Positions 9,427-17,365 of a stretch of 64,000 nucleotides of DNA are shown here, piece by piece; within the stretch, counting starts at the first letter, position 1; every line of letters starts with the position of its first letter. The position numbers were made by a program, and so were the translations under genes. The DNA lies in the NCBI GenBank assembly GCA_016199745.1, contig JACQFZ010000068.1, forward strand, positions 1 to 64,000, given 5' to 3'. The DNA comes from Gammaproteobacteria bacterium. GTDB lineage: Bacteria; Pseudomonadota; Gammaproteobacteria; Acidiferrobacterales; Sulfurifustaceae. Under the pieces are notes generated by a model. That model saw nothing but the letters and a program-made list of their open reading frames with translations, ran no database searches and was not told where the DNA came from.

Positions 9427-9657
9427 TTAGTTAGCGCCGGTCGATTTACTACCCAAAACAATTTGTCGAAACGCCGCCGGCGACATCCCCGCCGCCTCGC
9501 GGAACACGTGCGACAGATGTGCCGCGTTGGTGAAGCCGTACTCATGGGCGATCCATGTCGGCGTTTGTCGCCCGCGTAAGATTTCGTCGGCGATACGCGG
9601 CATACGTATGGCCGCGACGAGCTTGGCGAACGATGTGCCGGCGTTGGCGAGCTGGCG
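9427..9657 (-). pseudogene. Remnant of an AraC-family transcriptional regulator (C-terminal DNA-binding half)
   Basis: On the minus strand this frame encodes about 76 residues that match the C-terminal helix-turn-helix half of AraC regulators. It begins RQLANAGTSFAKLVAAIR and continues with IAHEYGFTNAAHLSHVF and REAAGMSPAAFR. An in-frame stop lies directly before it at 9658-9660, and no start codon or N-terminal sensing domain is found upstream. It is therefore a decayed gene end and not a functional regulator. The neighbouring plus-strand fragment at 9732-9971 is also only a C-terminus, so this strip is a gene graveyard between two intact operons. Confidence 0.75.
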
Positions 9658-9731
9658 TTAGCGGCGGTATTGGTGAAACATTTCCTCTCCGATCATAGAA
9701 AATCGCGCACCGGACTCTACGCAAGTGGGAT

Positions 9732-9971
9732 GTGAGTCTTGTTCTGAGCGAGCCAGGTTTCGAACGTCTGCAGCGAGGGGTTCAGCGCCCGGTGTACGCC
9801 GTCGGTTATGTCGCCAATGCCGAGCAGACGCCCACTGCATTGCTCGGTATCCGTTGGTTAATGGATCCGCTTCCGGCGGTGTTGTTGCTATTGGCGGTGC
9901 CGCTGCTGCTCACCTATCCCCTCGGTCGCCGCGAGCACGAGCGCCTGTGCCAGCAGTTAGGACGCCGTTGA
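9732..9971 (+). pseudogene. Remnant of an MFS/GPH-type sugar symporter (C-terminus)
   Basis: The 79-residue frame resembles the extreme C-terminus of glycoside-pentoside-hexuronide cation symporters. It has the loop GYVANAEQTPTALLGIRWL, a final hydrophobic helix PAVLLLLAVPLLLTYPL and a charged tail GRREHERLCQQLG. About 370 residues of transporter are missing and the upstream sequence is an unrelated AraC fragment on the other strand. A short membrane peptide could in principle be made, but the match to a family end makes a truncated pseudogene more likely. Confidence 0.6.
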
Positions 9972-10182
9972 CGCTTGCAGTTGATTCGGTTTGGCATAGC
10001 ACGATGTCGTGCTCGTGCGGGCGTCTATCCGGTAGCAGTGCCTTTCCCTCAACGGCTTCAAGGAAATCGCAAGAGTAGGTCTACTAACGCCGCTGCGCGA
10101 CTATTGAGGTTATGAAAGCTCATCGCGACGATTTCCGTCGACTTAATTAAGATTAAGCGCCCAATCACGCCGCTCAACCCTA

Positions 10183-11097
10183 ATGGCTTATTTTCTTCAA
10201 CAGCTCATTAATGGCGTCACGCTCGGCATGATCTACGGCTTAATCGCCATTGGTTACACGATGGTGTATGGCATCCTCGGCATGATCAACTTCGCGCACG
10301 GCGAGATTTATATGATCGGTGCCTTCATCGCTGTCATCGCCCTCACCGTGTTGGGGCTGGTTGGCATCACTTATGTTCCGTTGGCGCTATTAATTGTGTT
10401 GATGGTGGCGATGGCGTTTACCGCCATTTATGGCTGGACGCTGGAGCGCATCGCCTACCGGCCGCTACGCGGCGCACCGCGGCTGGCGCCGCTGATCTCC
10501 GCCATCGGCATGTCGATCTTTTTGCAAAATTACGTGCAGCTCATGCAAGGCGCGCACGCCAAACCGGTGCCGCCGGTGATCCGCGGTGGATTTACCGTCT
10601 ATGAGAGCGGTGGTTTCGAGGTTGGGGTGAGTTATGTGCAGATTCTTATCTGGGTACTGACGCTCTTGCTCATGACCGCATTCGCATTCGTGATTGCGCG
10701 CACGGCGCTTGGGCGCGAACAGCGGTGTGTCGAGCAAGACCGGGTGATGGCCGAGCTTGTCGGCATCGACGTCAATCGCATCATCTCGTTGACGTTCGTG
10801 ATCGGTGCCGCGCTGGCCGCGGTGGCCGGTGTGATGGTGATGCTCTATTACGGCGTGGTCGATTTCTTTATCGGCTTCCTTGCCGGTATCAAGGCGTTCA
10901 CCGCTGCCGTGCTCGGTGGCATCGGTTCGATCCCCGGCGCAATTTTGGGCGGGCTCATACTGGGCCTGGTCGAGTCGTTTTGGTCGGCGTACTTTTCGAT
11001 CGAGTACAAAGATATGGCGGCGTTCTCAATCCTCGTGCTCGTGTTGATCTTTCGTCCGACCGGTCTCCTCGGGCGACCAGATGTGGAGAAAGTGTAG
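10183..11097 (+). CDS. livH: Branched-chain amino acid ABC transporter permease LivH
   Basis: This 304-residue inner-membrane permease opens with a typical LivH segment (INGVTLGMIYGLIAIGYTMVYG, then GMINFAHGEIYMIGAF) and has about eight hydrophobic helices. The cytoplasmic loop EQDRVMAELVGID, which contacts the ATPases, is conserved, as is the end LIFRPTGLLGRP. It forms the import channel with LivM for branched-chain amino acids or related amides. It heads a tightly packed operon: its TAG stop overlaps the GTG start of livM. No close promoter motif was recognised in the roughly 200 bases upstream. Confidence 0.92.
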   Translation: MAYFLQQLINGVTLGMIYGLIAIGYTMVYGILGMINFAHGEIYMIGAFIAVIALTVLGLVGITYVPLALLIVLMVAMAFTAIYGWTLERIAYRPLRGAPRLAPLISAIGMSIFLQNYVQLMQGAHAKPVPPVIRGGFTVYESGGFEVGVSYVQILIWVLTLLLMTAFAFVIARTALGREQRCVEQDRVMAELVGIDVNRIISLTFVIGAALAAVAGVMVMLYYGVVDFFIGFLAGIKAFTAAVLGGIGSIPGAILGGLILGLVESFWSAYFSIEYKDMAAFSILVLVLIFRPTGLLGRPDVEKV

Positions 11098-12386
11098 TGC
11101 CGGCCGCACAAGCGCCCGCGTATTCCAACTGGCCGCGTCGCCTGAAGGACGCCGCGGCCGCGGCGACGATCGCGTTTTTGTTGGCGTTTCCGCTGGTCGG
11201 CTTTCGTATCGTCGACGACGTAGTGGGCCTGCGTACCGAAACGCGTTTCGCGTGGGTCGCAATCGGTGTCATCGCCGTGTTCATCGGGCGCTTAGTGATA
11301 AGTACGTTCGTCGGCGTGGGTGCACGTCCGCAACCGATCAACATGCTCGCGCGGATGGGAGCGCGCCTTAAGCCGTACCGCAAATTTTTTGTTGGGGCGG
11401 CTTTAAGTTTCGCCGTTGCGCTGCCGTTCTTGCCATTTGCCAGTCGCTATACCATCGACGTCGCCACTACCGTGCTGATCTACGTGATGCTCGGTTGGGG
11501 TCTCAACATCGTCGTCGGTCTGGCCGGTCTGCTCGATCTCGGTTACGTCGCGTTCTATGCCGTCGGCAGCTACAGTTACGCGTTGCTGGCGTTACATTTC
11601 GGGTTGTCATTCTGGTGGTGCCTGCCGCTGGCCGGGTTGTTCGCCGCCGCCGCCGGCGTAGTGCTCGGCTTTCCGGTGCTGCGCCTGCGCGGCGATTATT
11701 TGGCGATAGTCACGCTCGGTTTCGGCGAGATGGTGCACATCGCGCTGGTCAATTGGCAGACGTTGACCGGTGGTCCGAGTGGGCTTGCCGGTGTACCGCG
11801 TCCGTCGTTTTTCGGTGCGCCGTTCACGGCGGAGCCGCCGGCAGGGGTGACAGCGTTTCATCAACTCTTCGGCATTGAGTACGCCGCATCGCAGCGCGTG
11901 GTGTTTCTCTATTTCCTGATCCTGGCGTTGGCGCTGCTGACCAATGTCTTTACGCTGCGTATTCGCAAGTTGCCGGTCGGTCGTGCCTGGGAGGCACTGC
12001 GCGAAGACGAGATCGCCTGTCGCGCACTCGGCATCAGCCCGCGCAACACCAAGCTCACAGCGTTCGCCGTCGGCGCGATGTTCGGCGGTTTTGCCGGCGC
12101 GTTTTTCGCCACGCGCCAAGGATTTATCAGTCCGGAAAGTTTTACCTTCATCGAGTCGGCGACGATCCTGGCGATCGTCGTGCTCGGTGGCATGGGCAGC
12201 CAGATCGGCGTCGTGATTGCGGCGCTGTTCCTGGTCCTGGTGCCCGAGATCGGACGCGAGTTCGCGCAATTCCGCATGCTGCTATTCGGTGCGGCAATGG
12301 TGTTGATCATGGCATGGCGTCCGCGCGGGCTGCTGGCGTGGCGTGCGCCGACGCTGCGGCTGGCGCGCGCAGCGGAGCGACCGTGA
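11097..12386 (+). CDS. livM: Branched-chain amino acid ABC transporter permease LivM
   Basis: The product is 429 residues from a GTG that overlaps the livH stop (TAGTG). The open frame continues further upstream inside livH, but that part is only overlap. The length equals the long LivM type with an extra N-terminal membrane region. The core motifs MLGWGLNIVVGLAGLLDLGYVAFYAVG, followed by GFPVLRLRGDYLAIVTLGFGE, are characteristic, as is the EAA-like loop GRAWEALREDEIACRALGI. It pairs with LivH in the inner membrane. Its TGA overlaps the GTG start of livG, indicating translational coupling. Confidence 0.92.
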   Translation: MPAAQAPAYSNWPRRLKDAAAAATIAFLLAFPLVGFRIVDDVVGLRTETRFAWVAIGVIAVFIGRLVISTFVGVGARPQPINMLARMGARLKPYRKFFVGAALSFAVALPFLPFASRYTIDVATTVLIYVMLGWGLNIVVGLAGLLDLGYVAFYAVGSYSYALLALHFGLSFWWCLPLAGLFAAAAGVVLGFPVLRLRGDYLAIVTLGFGEMVHIALVNWQTLTGGPSGLAGVPRPSFFGAPFTAEPPAGVTAFHQLFGIEYAASQRVVFLYFLILALALLTNVFTLRIRKLPVGRAWEALREDEIACRALGISPRNTKLTAFAVGAMFGGFAGAFFATRQGFISPESFTFIESATILAIVVLGGMGSQIGVVIAALFLVLVPEIGREFAQFRMLLFGAAMVLIMAWRPRGLLAWRAPTLRLARAAERP

Positions 12387-13225
12387 CGGCGCCGTTGCTC
12401 ATGGTCGAGCATCTCAGCAAGCGTTTCGGCGGGCTGACCGCGGTCAATGATGTGTCGGTCGCGGCGCCGTCGACCGCGATCACCGCCATCATCGGCCCGA
12501 ACGGCGCCGGCAAAACCACCGTGTTCAATTGCCTTACCGGCTTCTACCGGCCAACGTCGGGACAATTGACGCTGAACGTCGGTACGCCGTTGCGGCTCGA
12601 TCAAATGCGCGACTATCGCATCGCCCGCGCCGGGGTAGCGCGCACGTTCCAGAACGTTCGCTTATTTCCGGCGATGTCGTTGTTGGAAAATCTAATCGTC
12701 GCTCAGCACAACGCACTCATGAGTGCCTCGATCTATACGATCGGCGCCTTGCTCGGCGTCGGCCGTTATCGCGAGGCTGAGCGCGCGGCGATCGAGCTCG
12801 CGCGCCACTGGTTGGAGCGCGTCGGCCTCATCGACCGCGCCGACGAAGACGCCGGCAAGCTTCCCTACGGCGATCAACGCCGGCTCGAAATCGCCCGCGC
12901 CATGTGCACGCGTCCGCGGTTGTTGTGTTTGGATGAGCCGGCCGCCGGTCTGAATCCGCACGAGTCGGCCGAGCTCGCGCGTCTGCTCGGCGAGATTCGC
13001 GATTGCGATCGCGTTGGCATTTTGCTGATCGAGCACGACATGCGCGTAGTGATGGAGATCTCCGATCACATCATCGTGCTCGATTACGGGCGCAAGATCG
13101 CGCAAGGCGATGCCGCCGCGATCCGCAGCGATCCCGCCGTCATCAAGGCGTATCTCGGCGAAGCCGAAGCGGCGGCATTGCCGCCGGATGTGGCACGCGA
13201 CCTCACTGAGGACCGGCGCGCATGA
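12383..13225 (+). CDS. livG: Branched-chain amino acid ABC transporter ATP-binding protein LivG
   Basis: This ATPase of about 280 residues starts at the GTG overlapping the livM stop. The ORF can be extended upstream but that part lies within livM. Walker A is GPNGAGKTT, the LivG-type signature is LPYGDQRRLEIARAM and Walker B is LCLDEPAAGLNP, followed by the H-loop IEHDM. It hydrolyses ATP together with LivF to drive import. It ends in ATGA overlap with livF. The family is unambiguous; the exact substrate of the system cannot be read from the ATPase. Confidence 0.92.
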   Translation: MTAPLLMVEHLSKRFGGLTAVNDVSVAAPSTAITAIIGPNGAGKTTVFNCLTGFYRPTSGQLTLNVGTPLRLDQMRDYRIARAGVARTFQNVRLFPAMSLLENLIVAQHNALMSASIYTIGALLGVGRYREAERAAIELARHWLERVGLIDRADEDAGKLPYGDQRRLEIARAMCTRPRLLCLDEPAAGLNPHESAELARLLGEIRDCDRVGILLIEHDMRVVMEISDHIIVLDYGRKIAQGDAAAIRSDPAVIKAYLGEAEAAALPPDVARDLTEDRRA

Positions 13226-13965
13226 GCGAGATACTGCTGCAGTTGACCAACGTCGAAGCGCACTATGGTCATATTGCCGCACTCAAGGGTGTCGATATCG
13301 ACGTGCGTCGCGGCGAGATCGTAACGCTGATCGGCGCCAACGGCGCCGGCAAGTCGACGCTACTCATGACTCTCTGCGGGCGGCCACGTGCATCGAGCGG
13401 TCGTATCGTGTTCGACGGCGACGACATCACGCATCGGCCAACGTTCGAGATCGTGCGTATGGGCATTGCCCTCGCGCCCGAGGGCAGGCGTATCTTCCCG
13501 CGTTTGACGGTGCTCGAAAATCTGCAGATCGGCGCGACCACGGTCGCGGCAACGCATTTTTCCGAAGATCTCGCGCGAGTATTCGAGCTATTTCCGGTGC
13601 TCGCGCAGCGTCGTGACCAGCGCGGCGGCACGCTGTCGGGCGGTGAGCAACAGATGTTGGCGATCGCGCGCGCACTCATGGCGCGTCCGCGATTGTTGCT
13701 GCTCGATGAGCCGTCGCTCGGATTGGCGCCGTTATTGATTCAACAGATCTTCCGCGTGATCAGCGCAATCAATGCCCAAGGCACGACGGTATTGCTGGTC
13801 GAGCAAAATGCGTATCACGCGCTCAAGCTCGCGCACCGCGGCTACGTATTGGCCGCCGGCGGTGTCGCGCTCCAGGGCAGCGGTACCGAGCTCATGGCCA
13901 ACCCCGACGTTCGCGCCGCTTATCTCGAAGGTGGACGGCGCGAAGCTAGGCAGGTGGGGCGATGA
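13222..13965 (+). CDS. livF: Branched-chain amino acid ABC transporter ATP-binding protein LivF
   Basis: This 247-residue ATPase has Walker A GANGAGKST, the signature LSGGEQQMLAIARAL, Walker B LLLLDEPSLGLAP and the H-loop residue in LLVEQNAYHAL, which has the LivF pattern with Gln after Glu. Its ATG overlaps the livG stop. It is the last of four coupled genes; the binding-protein gene follows after a 90-base gap holding a short CCCTCTCC/GGAGAGGG palindrome at 13991-14011. Confidence 0.92.
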   Translation: MSEILLQLTNVEAHYGHIAALKGVDIDVRRGEIVTLIGANGAGKSTLLMTLCGRPRASSGRIVFDGDDITHRPTFEIVRMGIALAPEGRRIFPRLTVLENLQIGATTVAATHFSEDLARVFELFPVLAQRRDQRGGTLSGGEQQMLAIARALMARPRLLLLDEPSLGLAPLLIQQIFRVISAINAQGTTVLLVEQNAYHALKLAHRGYVLAAGGVALQGSGTELMANPDVRAAYLEGGRREARQVGR

Positions 13966-13990
13966 TCTCGGCGATATCCACTGACTAGTT

Positions 13991-14011
13991 CCCTCTCCCG
14001 CATGGAGAGGG
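13991..14011. repeat. Palindromic repeat (CCCTCTCC type), minimal copy
   Basis: CCCTCTCC and GGAGAGGG flank five bases. It lies between livF and the binding-protein gene. It is the shortest member of a family dispersed through the window. Confidence 0.6.
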
Positions 14012-14054
14012 ATAATAGTTCGAAATCCGTTAACTCGAAAAAGGAGCTTTCGTC

Positions 14055-15152
14055 ATGAAAACACGTCTGGTTCCATTGATGGTGGGCCTACTGCTATCCG
14101 CCGCCGCTCAGGCGGACATTCATATCGGTGTCGCCGGCGCTATGACCGGACCAGCGGCGCCGCTGGGCGAGCAATTCTTTCGTGGTGCGGAAATGGCGGT
14201 GGCCGATCTGAACGCTAAAGGCGGCGTGCTTGGGCAGAAGGTCGTGATAGAGAAAGCCGACGATGCTTGCGATCCCAAGCAAGCGGTGGCGGTGGCCAAT
14301 CAAATGGCAAATAAAAGAGTCGTGTTCGTCGACGGCCATCTCTGTTCCGGTGCGTCGATCCCGGCGTCGGACGTCTATAACGAAGAAGGCATTTTGCAGA
14401 TATCGCCGTCGGCGACCAACCCGATGTTCACCGATCGCGGTCTCAAGTACGTATTTCGCGCGTGTGGTCGCGACGATCAGCAGGGCGCGATCGCGGGCGA
14501 GTACATCGCTAAGCATTTCAAGAACGCGAGGGTCGCAATCCTGAACGATAAGAGCGCTTATGGCAAAGGACTTGCCGATGAAACCAAGAAGGCGCTGAAC
14601 AAGCTCGGCAAGCAAGAGACGCTGTACGAGGCGATCACCGCCGGCGAGAAGGATTACTCGGCACTGGTGAGCAAGCTCAAGGCGGCCAAAATCGATCTCA
14701 TCTATCTCGGTGGTTATCACACTGAAGCCGGCCTGATCGTGCGGCAAGCGCGTGAACAAGGGCTCAAAGCCACTCTCATGTCGGGCGATGGGCTCATGAC
14801 CGACGAGTACTGGTCGATCACCGGTCCCGCCGGTGAAGGAACGCTGATGACGTTCAGCCCCGACTTGTCGCGCAATGCAAATGCCAAACCAGTGGCCGAG
14901 AAATTTTTGAAGCAAGGTTACAAGCCAGCGGGCTTCACGCTCTATTCTTACGGCACGATCCAAGCGTGGGCGCAGGCGGTCGAAGCGGCCAAGAGCACGA
15001 AGGCTGCCGACGTCGCGCGGGTGCTGAAGAGCGGCAAAAAATTCGACACCGTGATCGGGTCGATCGGTTTCGATTCCAAGGGTGACGTTACCGCGCCGGG
15101 TTACGTCGTGTACGAGTGGAAAAACGGTAAGTACGACTACGCGAAGAAGTAA
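14055..15152 (+). CDS. livK: Branched-chain amino acid ABC transporter substrate-binding protein
   Basis: This 365-residue periplasmic protein starts with a Sec signal peptide (MKTRLVPLMVGLLLSAAAQA, cleavage before DIHIGV) and has the Leu/Ile/Val-binding fold. Recognisable parts are GAMTGPAAPLGEQFFRGAEM, then CSGASIPASDVYNEEGI and the ligand-pocket segment ISPSATNP. An AAGGAG ribosome binding site precedes the ATG. It follows livF, so the operon order is HMGF-K with the receptor last. A palindromic repeat at 15169-15192 lies just after its stop. Ligands of this family also include amides and aromatic acids, so substrate specificity is not fixed by sequence alone. Confidence 0.88.
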   Translation: MKTRLVPLMVGLLLSAAAQADIHIGVAGAMTGPAAPLGEQFFRGAEMAVADLNAKGGVLGQKVVIEKADDACDPKQAVAVANQMANKRVVFVDGHLCSGASIPASDVYNEEGILQISPSATNPMFTDRGLKYVFRACGRDDQQGAIAGEYIAKHFKNARVAILNDKSAYGKGLADETKKALNKLGKQETLYEAITAGEKDYSALVSKLKAAKIDLIYLGGYHTEAGLIVRQAREQGLKATLMSGDGLMTDEYWSITGPAGEGTLMTFSPDLSRNANAKPVAEKFLKQGYKPAGFTLYSYGTIQAWAQAVEAAKSTKAADVARVLKSGKKFDTVIGSIGFDSKGDVTAPGYVVYEWKNGKYDYAKK

Positions 15153-15168
15153 CAGCAGTTTGCCCATT

Positions 15169-15192
15169 CACTCCCCTGTAAAGGGGGGAGTG
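15169..15192. repeat. Palindromic repeat (CACTCCCC type)
   Basis: Arms CACTCCCC and GGGGAGTG lie just after the livK stop, followed by TTAGGGGGTTT. It may act as the end of the liv transcript. Confidence 0.55.
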
Positions 15193-15310
15193 ATTAGGGG
15201 GTTTGGTTGCATCAGCGAACAATCCATTTGCTGCCGTCGCTGGATAATGCGCTAAGTCGCTATCTTGATCACTGCTCGGGGGTAAAATAATTCTTTTAAG
15301 CGGTTCGCCG

Positions 15311-16222
15311 CTACTTGGCTGATATGGAAAAGCGACGAATGATCCAGGAACGAAAGAGGGCGATGGCCTCGTCGACCAGGTCGTCTGAATGTGTCAGTAG
15401 ATAGTAACCATAACCATCGTCCAACCACGTATTGAACGGCTGGACTAATACGCCGCTCGCCAACTCTTCCTCGAATAGCTTGGGATCGAGCAACGCCACG
15501 CCTTCGCCGCTGACGGCATACTTGGCGGCGAGGATCGCGGTGTCGAAGACCGAGCCGCGGTCGACCGTGGTTCCGTTTAACTCTGCTTGCCGCATAAAGC
15601 GTTCCCACAATCGGTAGCGCGATTGATCCTCGAATTTGACATGGATCAATTCGTTCTTGGCGATGAACTCCGCCAAATCGCCGGTTGTAAAGTTTTGCAA
15701 CAGATTAGGATGACACAGCGGGGTCAGTCGTACGTTCCACAGCAAGTCGGCAATTAAATCGTTTGCCTCCGGTTTGGAATATACGATGGCGACGTCGACG
15801 TCGGTGGTCGGCATGCCAACCGCATAAACCGTGGTGACGTCGAGCAATACTTCCGGAAAGGCGTTGCGAAAGTCGCGCAGGATCGGGATGGCAAGATGAT
15901 GCGCGAACGACGGTGGCATCTGCAGGCGCAGCGCGCGCCGCGCGGCGGTACCGTCTTTCATAATTTCGTTGAACGCCTGTTCGAGGCGGTCGAACGACTT
16001 ATTGACGTTGGGTAACAGCGTCTTGCCGGCCTCGGTCAATTCAAGTCGTTGATGTTTGCGTTCGAACAACTTGGTGCCAAGAATTTGTTCGAGCGATAAC
16101 AGATGTCGGCTGACGGCGCTTTGCGATACGCACAAACTGTTGGCGGCAGCGGTGACGCTAAGATGTTTACCGACGGCCTCGAAGGCGCGCAGCGCATTGA
16201 GGGGGAGCCATCGTCTTGCCAT
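15311..16222 (-). CDS. LysR-family transcriptional regulator, GcvA type
   Basis: This 303-residue regulator has the GcvA-type winged helix-turn-helix (LPLNALRAFEAVGKHLSVT, then CVSQSAVSRHLLSLEQILG) and a C-terminal effector-binding domain. It lies 13 bases after the enolase-superfamily gene and is the last gene of the ADH-ALDH-enolase operon, so it is probably co-transcribed with the enzymes. E. coli GcvA recognises CTAAT boxes; copies of CTAAT occur within two of the three 26-bp palindromes found in this window (20215, 35987). It is therefore the best local candidate for the regulator of that regulon. This link is an inference from position and motif only. Confidence 0.88.
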   Translation of the reverse strand: MARRWLPLNALRAFEAVGKHLSVTAAANSLCVSQSAVSRHLLSLEQILGTKLFERKHQRLELTEAGKTLLPNVNKSFDRLEQAFNEIMKDGTAARRALRLQMPPSFAHHLAIPILRDFRNAFPEVLLDVTTVYAVGMPTTDVDVAIVYSKPEANDLIADLLWNVRLTPLCHPNLLQNFTTGDLAEFIAKNELIHVKFEDQSRYRLWERFMRQAELNGTTVDRGSVFDTAILAAKYAVSGEGVALLDPKLFEEELASGVLVQPFNTWLDDGYGYYLLTHSDDLVDEAIALFRSWIIRRFSISAK

Positions 16223-16235
16223 GGGGGTTTTTGTT

Positions 16236-17348
16236 TTATCCGATGCGAGTGCGTTTTAATAAGTCTAGATTCAATTCGTAGCCCATACCAGGCGAAGACG
16301 GCAGTTCTATATAGCCGTCGACGGACACGTTGAGTGGAGACGCCATCATGAAGTCGCGTCGGTTGAGGCCCCATTCGGGAGGATCGTAGGGAAATTCTAA
16401 CCAAGGCGCATCGGCGACGCCGGCGGTAAGGTGGGCATTGGCCATTACCCCCATGCCATTGGTCCAAGTATGGGGTGTGAACACCAGTTGATGTTCTTGC
16501 GCCATCAGTGCGATCCGACGTAGCCCGGTAATGCCACCAACGAGCGCGGCGTCTGGTTGCACCACATCGAGACAACCATCGGCGATGAGGTCGCGAAATT
16601 CATAGAGCTCGCGCGTCATTTCGCCGCCGGCGATACGAATACCGGTGGCGTCGCATAGCCGACGCATGCCGGTACGATCCGAACGGTGCAGCGGTTCTTC
16701 CATCCAGTAAACGTCGAGGCGTTCGAGCTCGCGCGCGACGACGAGCGCATCTTTGTAGCACCAAGGCGCTTCGGTATCCCATGGCATGCGCCAGCCCTGA
16801 TTGCAATCCACCATCAGCTCGATCGCGTTGCCGACGCGACGGCGAACCGCTTCGAGTGCCTTGATGTCGTCGCGCCAGTCACCACGATGAAAGCGTATTT
16901 TCATCGCCGGAAATCTCTTTTCTAAGTAAGACTCAGCGACATCTGCCATCTGTATCGGATCACGCAACGTACCCGACGACGCGTAAGCGCGTACTCGGTT
17001 CGACAGACCGCCCAGTAACTTGTAGCACGGTTGCTCGGTAATTTTTCCGGCTAAATCCCACAACGCCAAATCGAGCGGCCAACAGCGGCCATAGTGGAAG
17101 TTGATATGCGAGAGCACGCGATAGTGGTGTTCGATGTCCATCACGTCCTGGCCGACGAACAAGTGCTCGTGGCCAGCAAAACCGAGCATGAGATCGCCTG
17201 AGCCGATGCCGACCATGCCGTTGTCGGCGCGCACCTGCACAATGGTCGCGTCGAAATGCAGACGCGGCTTGGAGTCCCAACTCGCATGGAACGGCGTATC
17301 GAAGTTTACGCGATGTTGGCTAATTTCAATTTTCGTGATGACGGGCAC
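16236..17348 (-). CDS. Mandelate racemase / muconate lactonizing enzyme family protein (enolase superfamily)
   Basis: The product is about 370 residues from the GTG at 17348, which has GGAG seven bases upstream. It has the enolase-superfamily fold: an N-terminal capping region, a KIR segment in the position of the Lys base, metal ligands in VDCNQGW, MEEPL and AGGEM, and a His in FTPHTW that suits the mandelate racemase subgroup. Such enzymes abstract a proton alpha to a carboxylate, mostly in dehydration or racemisation of sugar or hydroxy acids. The operon also encodes an alcohol and an aldehyde dehydrogenase, suggesting oxidation of a hydroxylated substrate. The actual reaction is not known. 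Confidence 0.82.
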   Translation of the reverse strand: MPVITKIEISQHRVNFDTPFHASWDSKPRLHFDATIVQVRADNGMVGIGSGDLMLGFAGHEHLFVGQDVMDIEHHYRVLSHINFHYGRCWPLDLALWDLAGKITEQPCYKLLGGLSNRVRAYASSGTLRDPIQMADVAESYLEKRFPAMKIRFHRGDWRDDIKALEAVRRRVGNAIELMVDCNQGWRMPWDTEAPWCYKDALVVARELERLDVYWMEEPLHRSDRTGMRRLCDATGIRIAGGEMTRELYEFRDLIADGCLDVVQPDAALVGGITGLRRIALMAQEHQLVFTPHTWTNGMGVMANAHLTAGVADAPWLEFPYDPPEWGLNRRDFMMASPLNVSVDGYIELPSSPGMGYELNLDLLKRTRIG

Positions 17349-17365
17349 GACAATCTCCGAGGCGA

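Noticed and set aside
10725-11096. N-terminal extension of the livM frame
   Set aside because: It overlaps livH and does not resemble LivM; the GTG at 11097 gives the usual length.
14094-15167. Minus-strand open frame of 357 codons
   Set aside because: It lies fully opposite livK and shows no domain.
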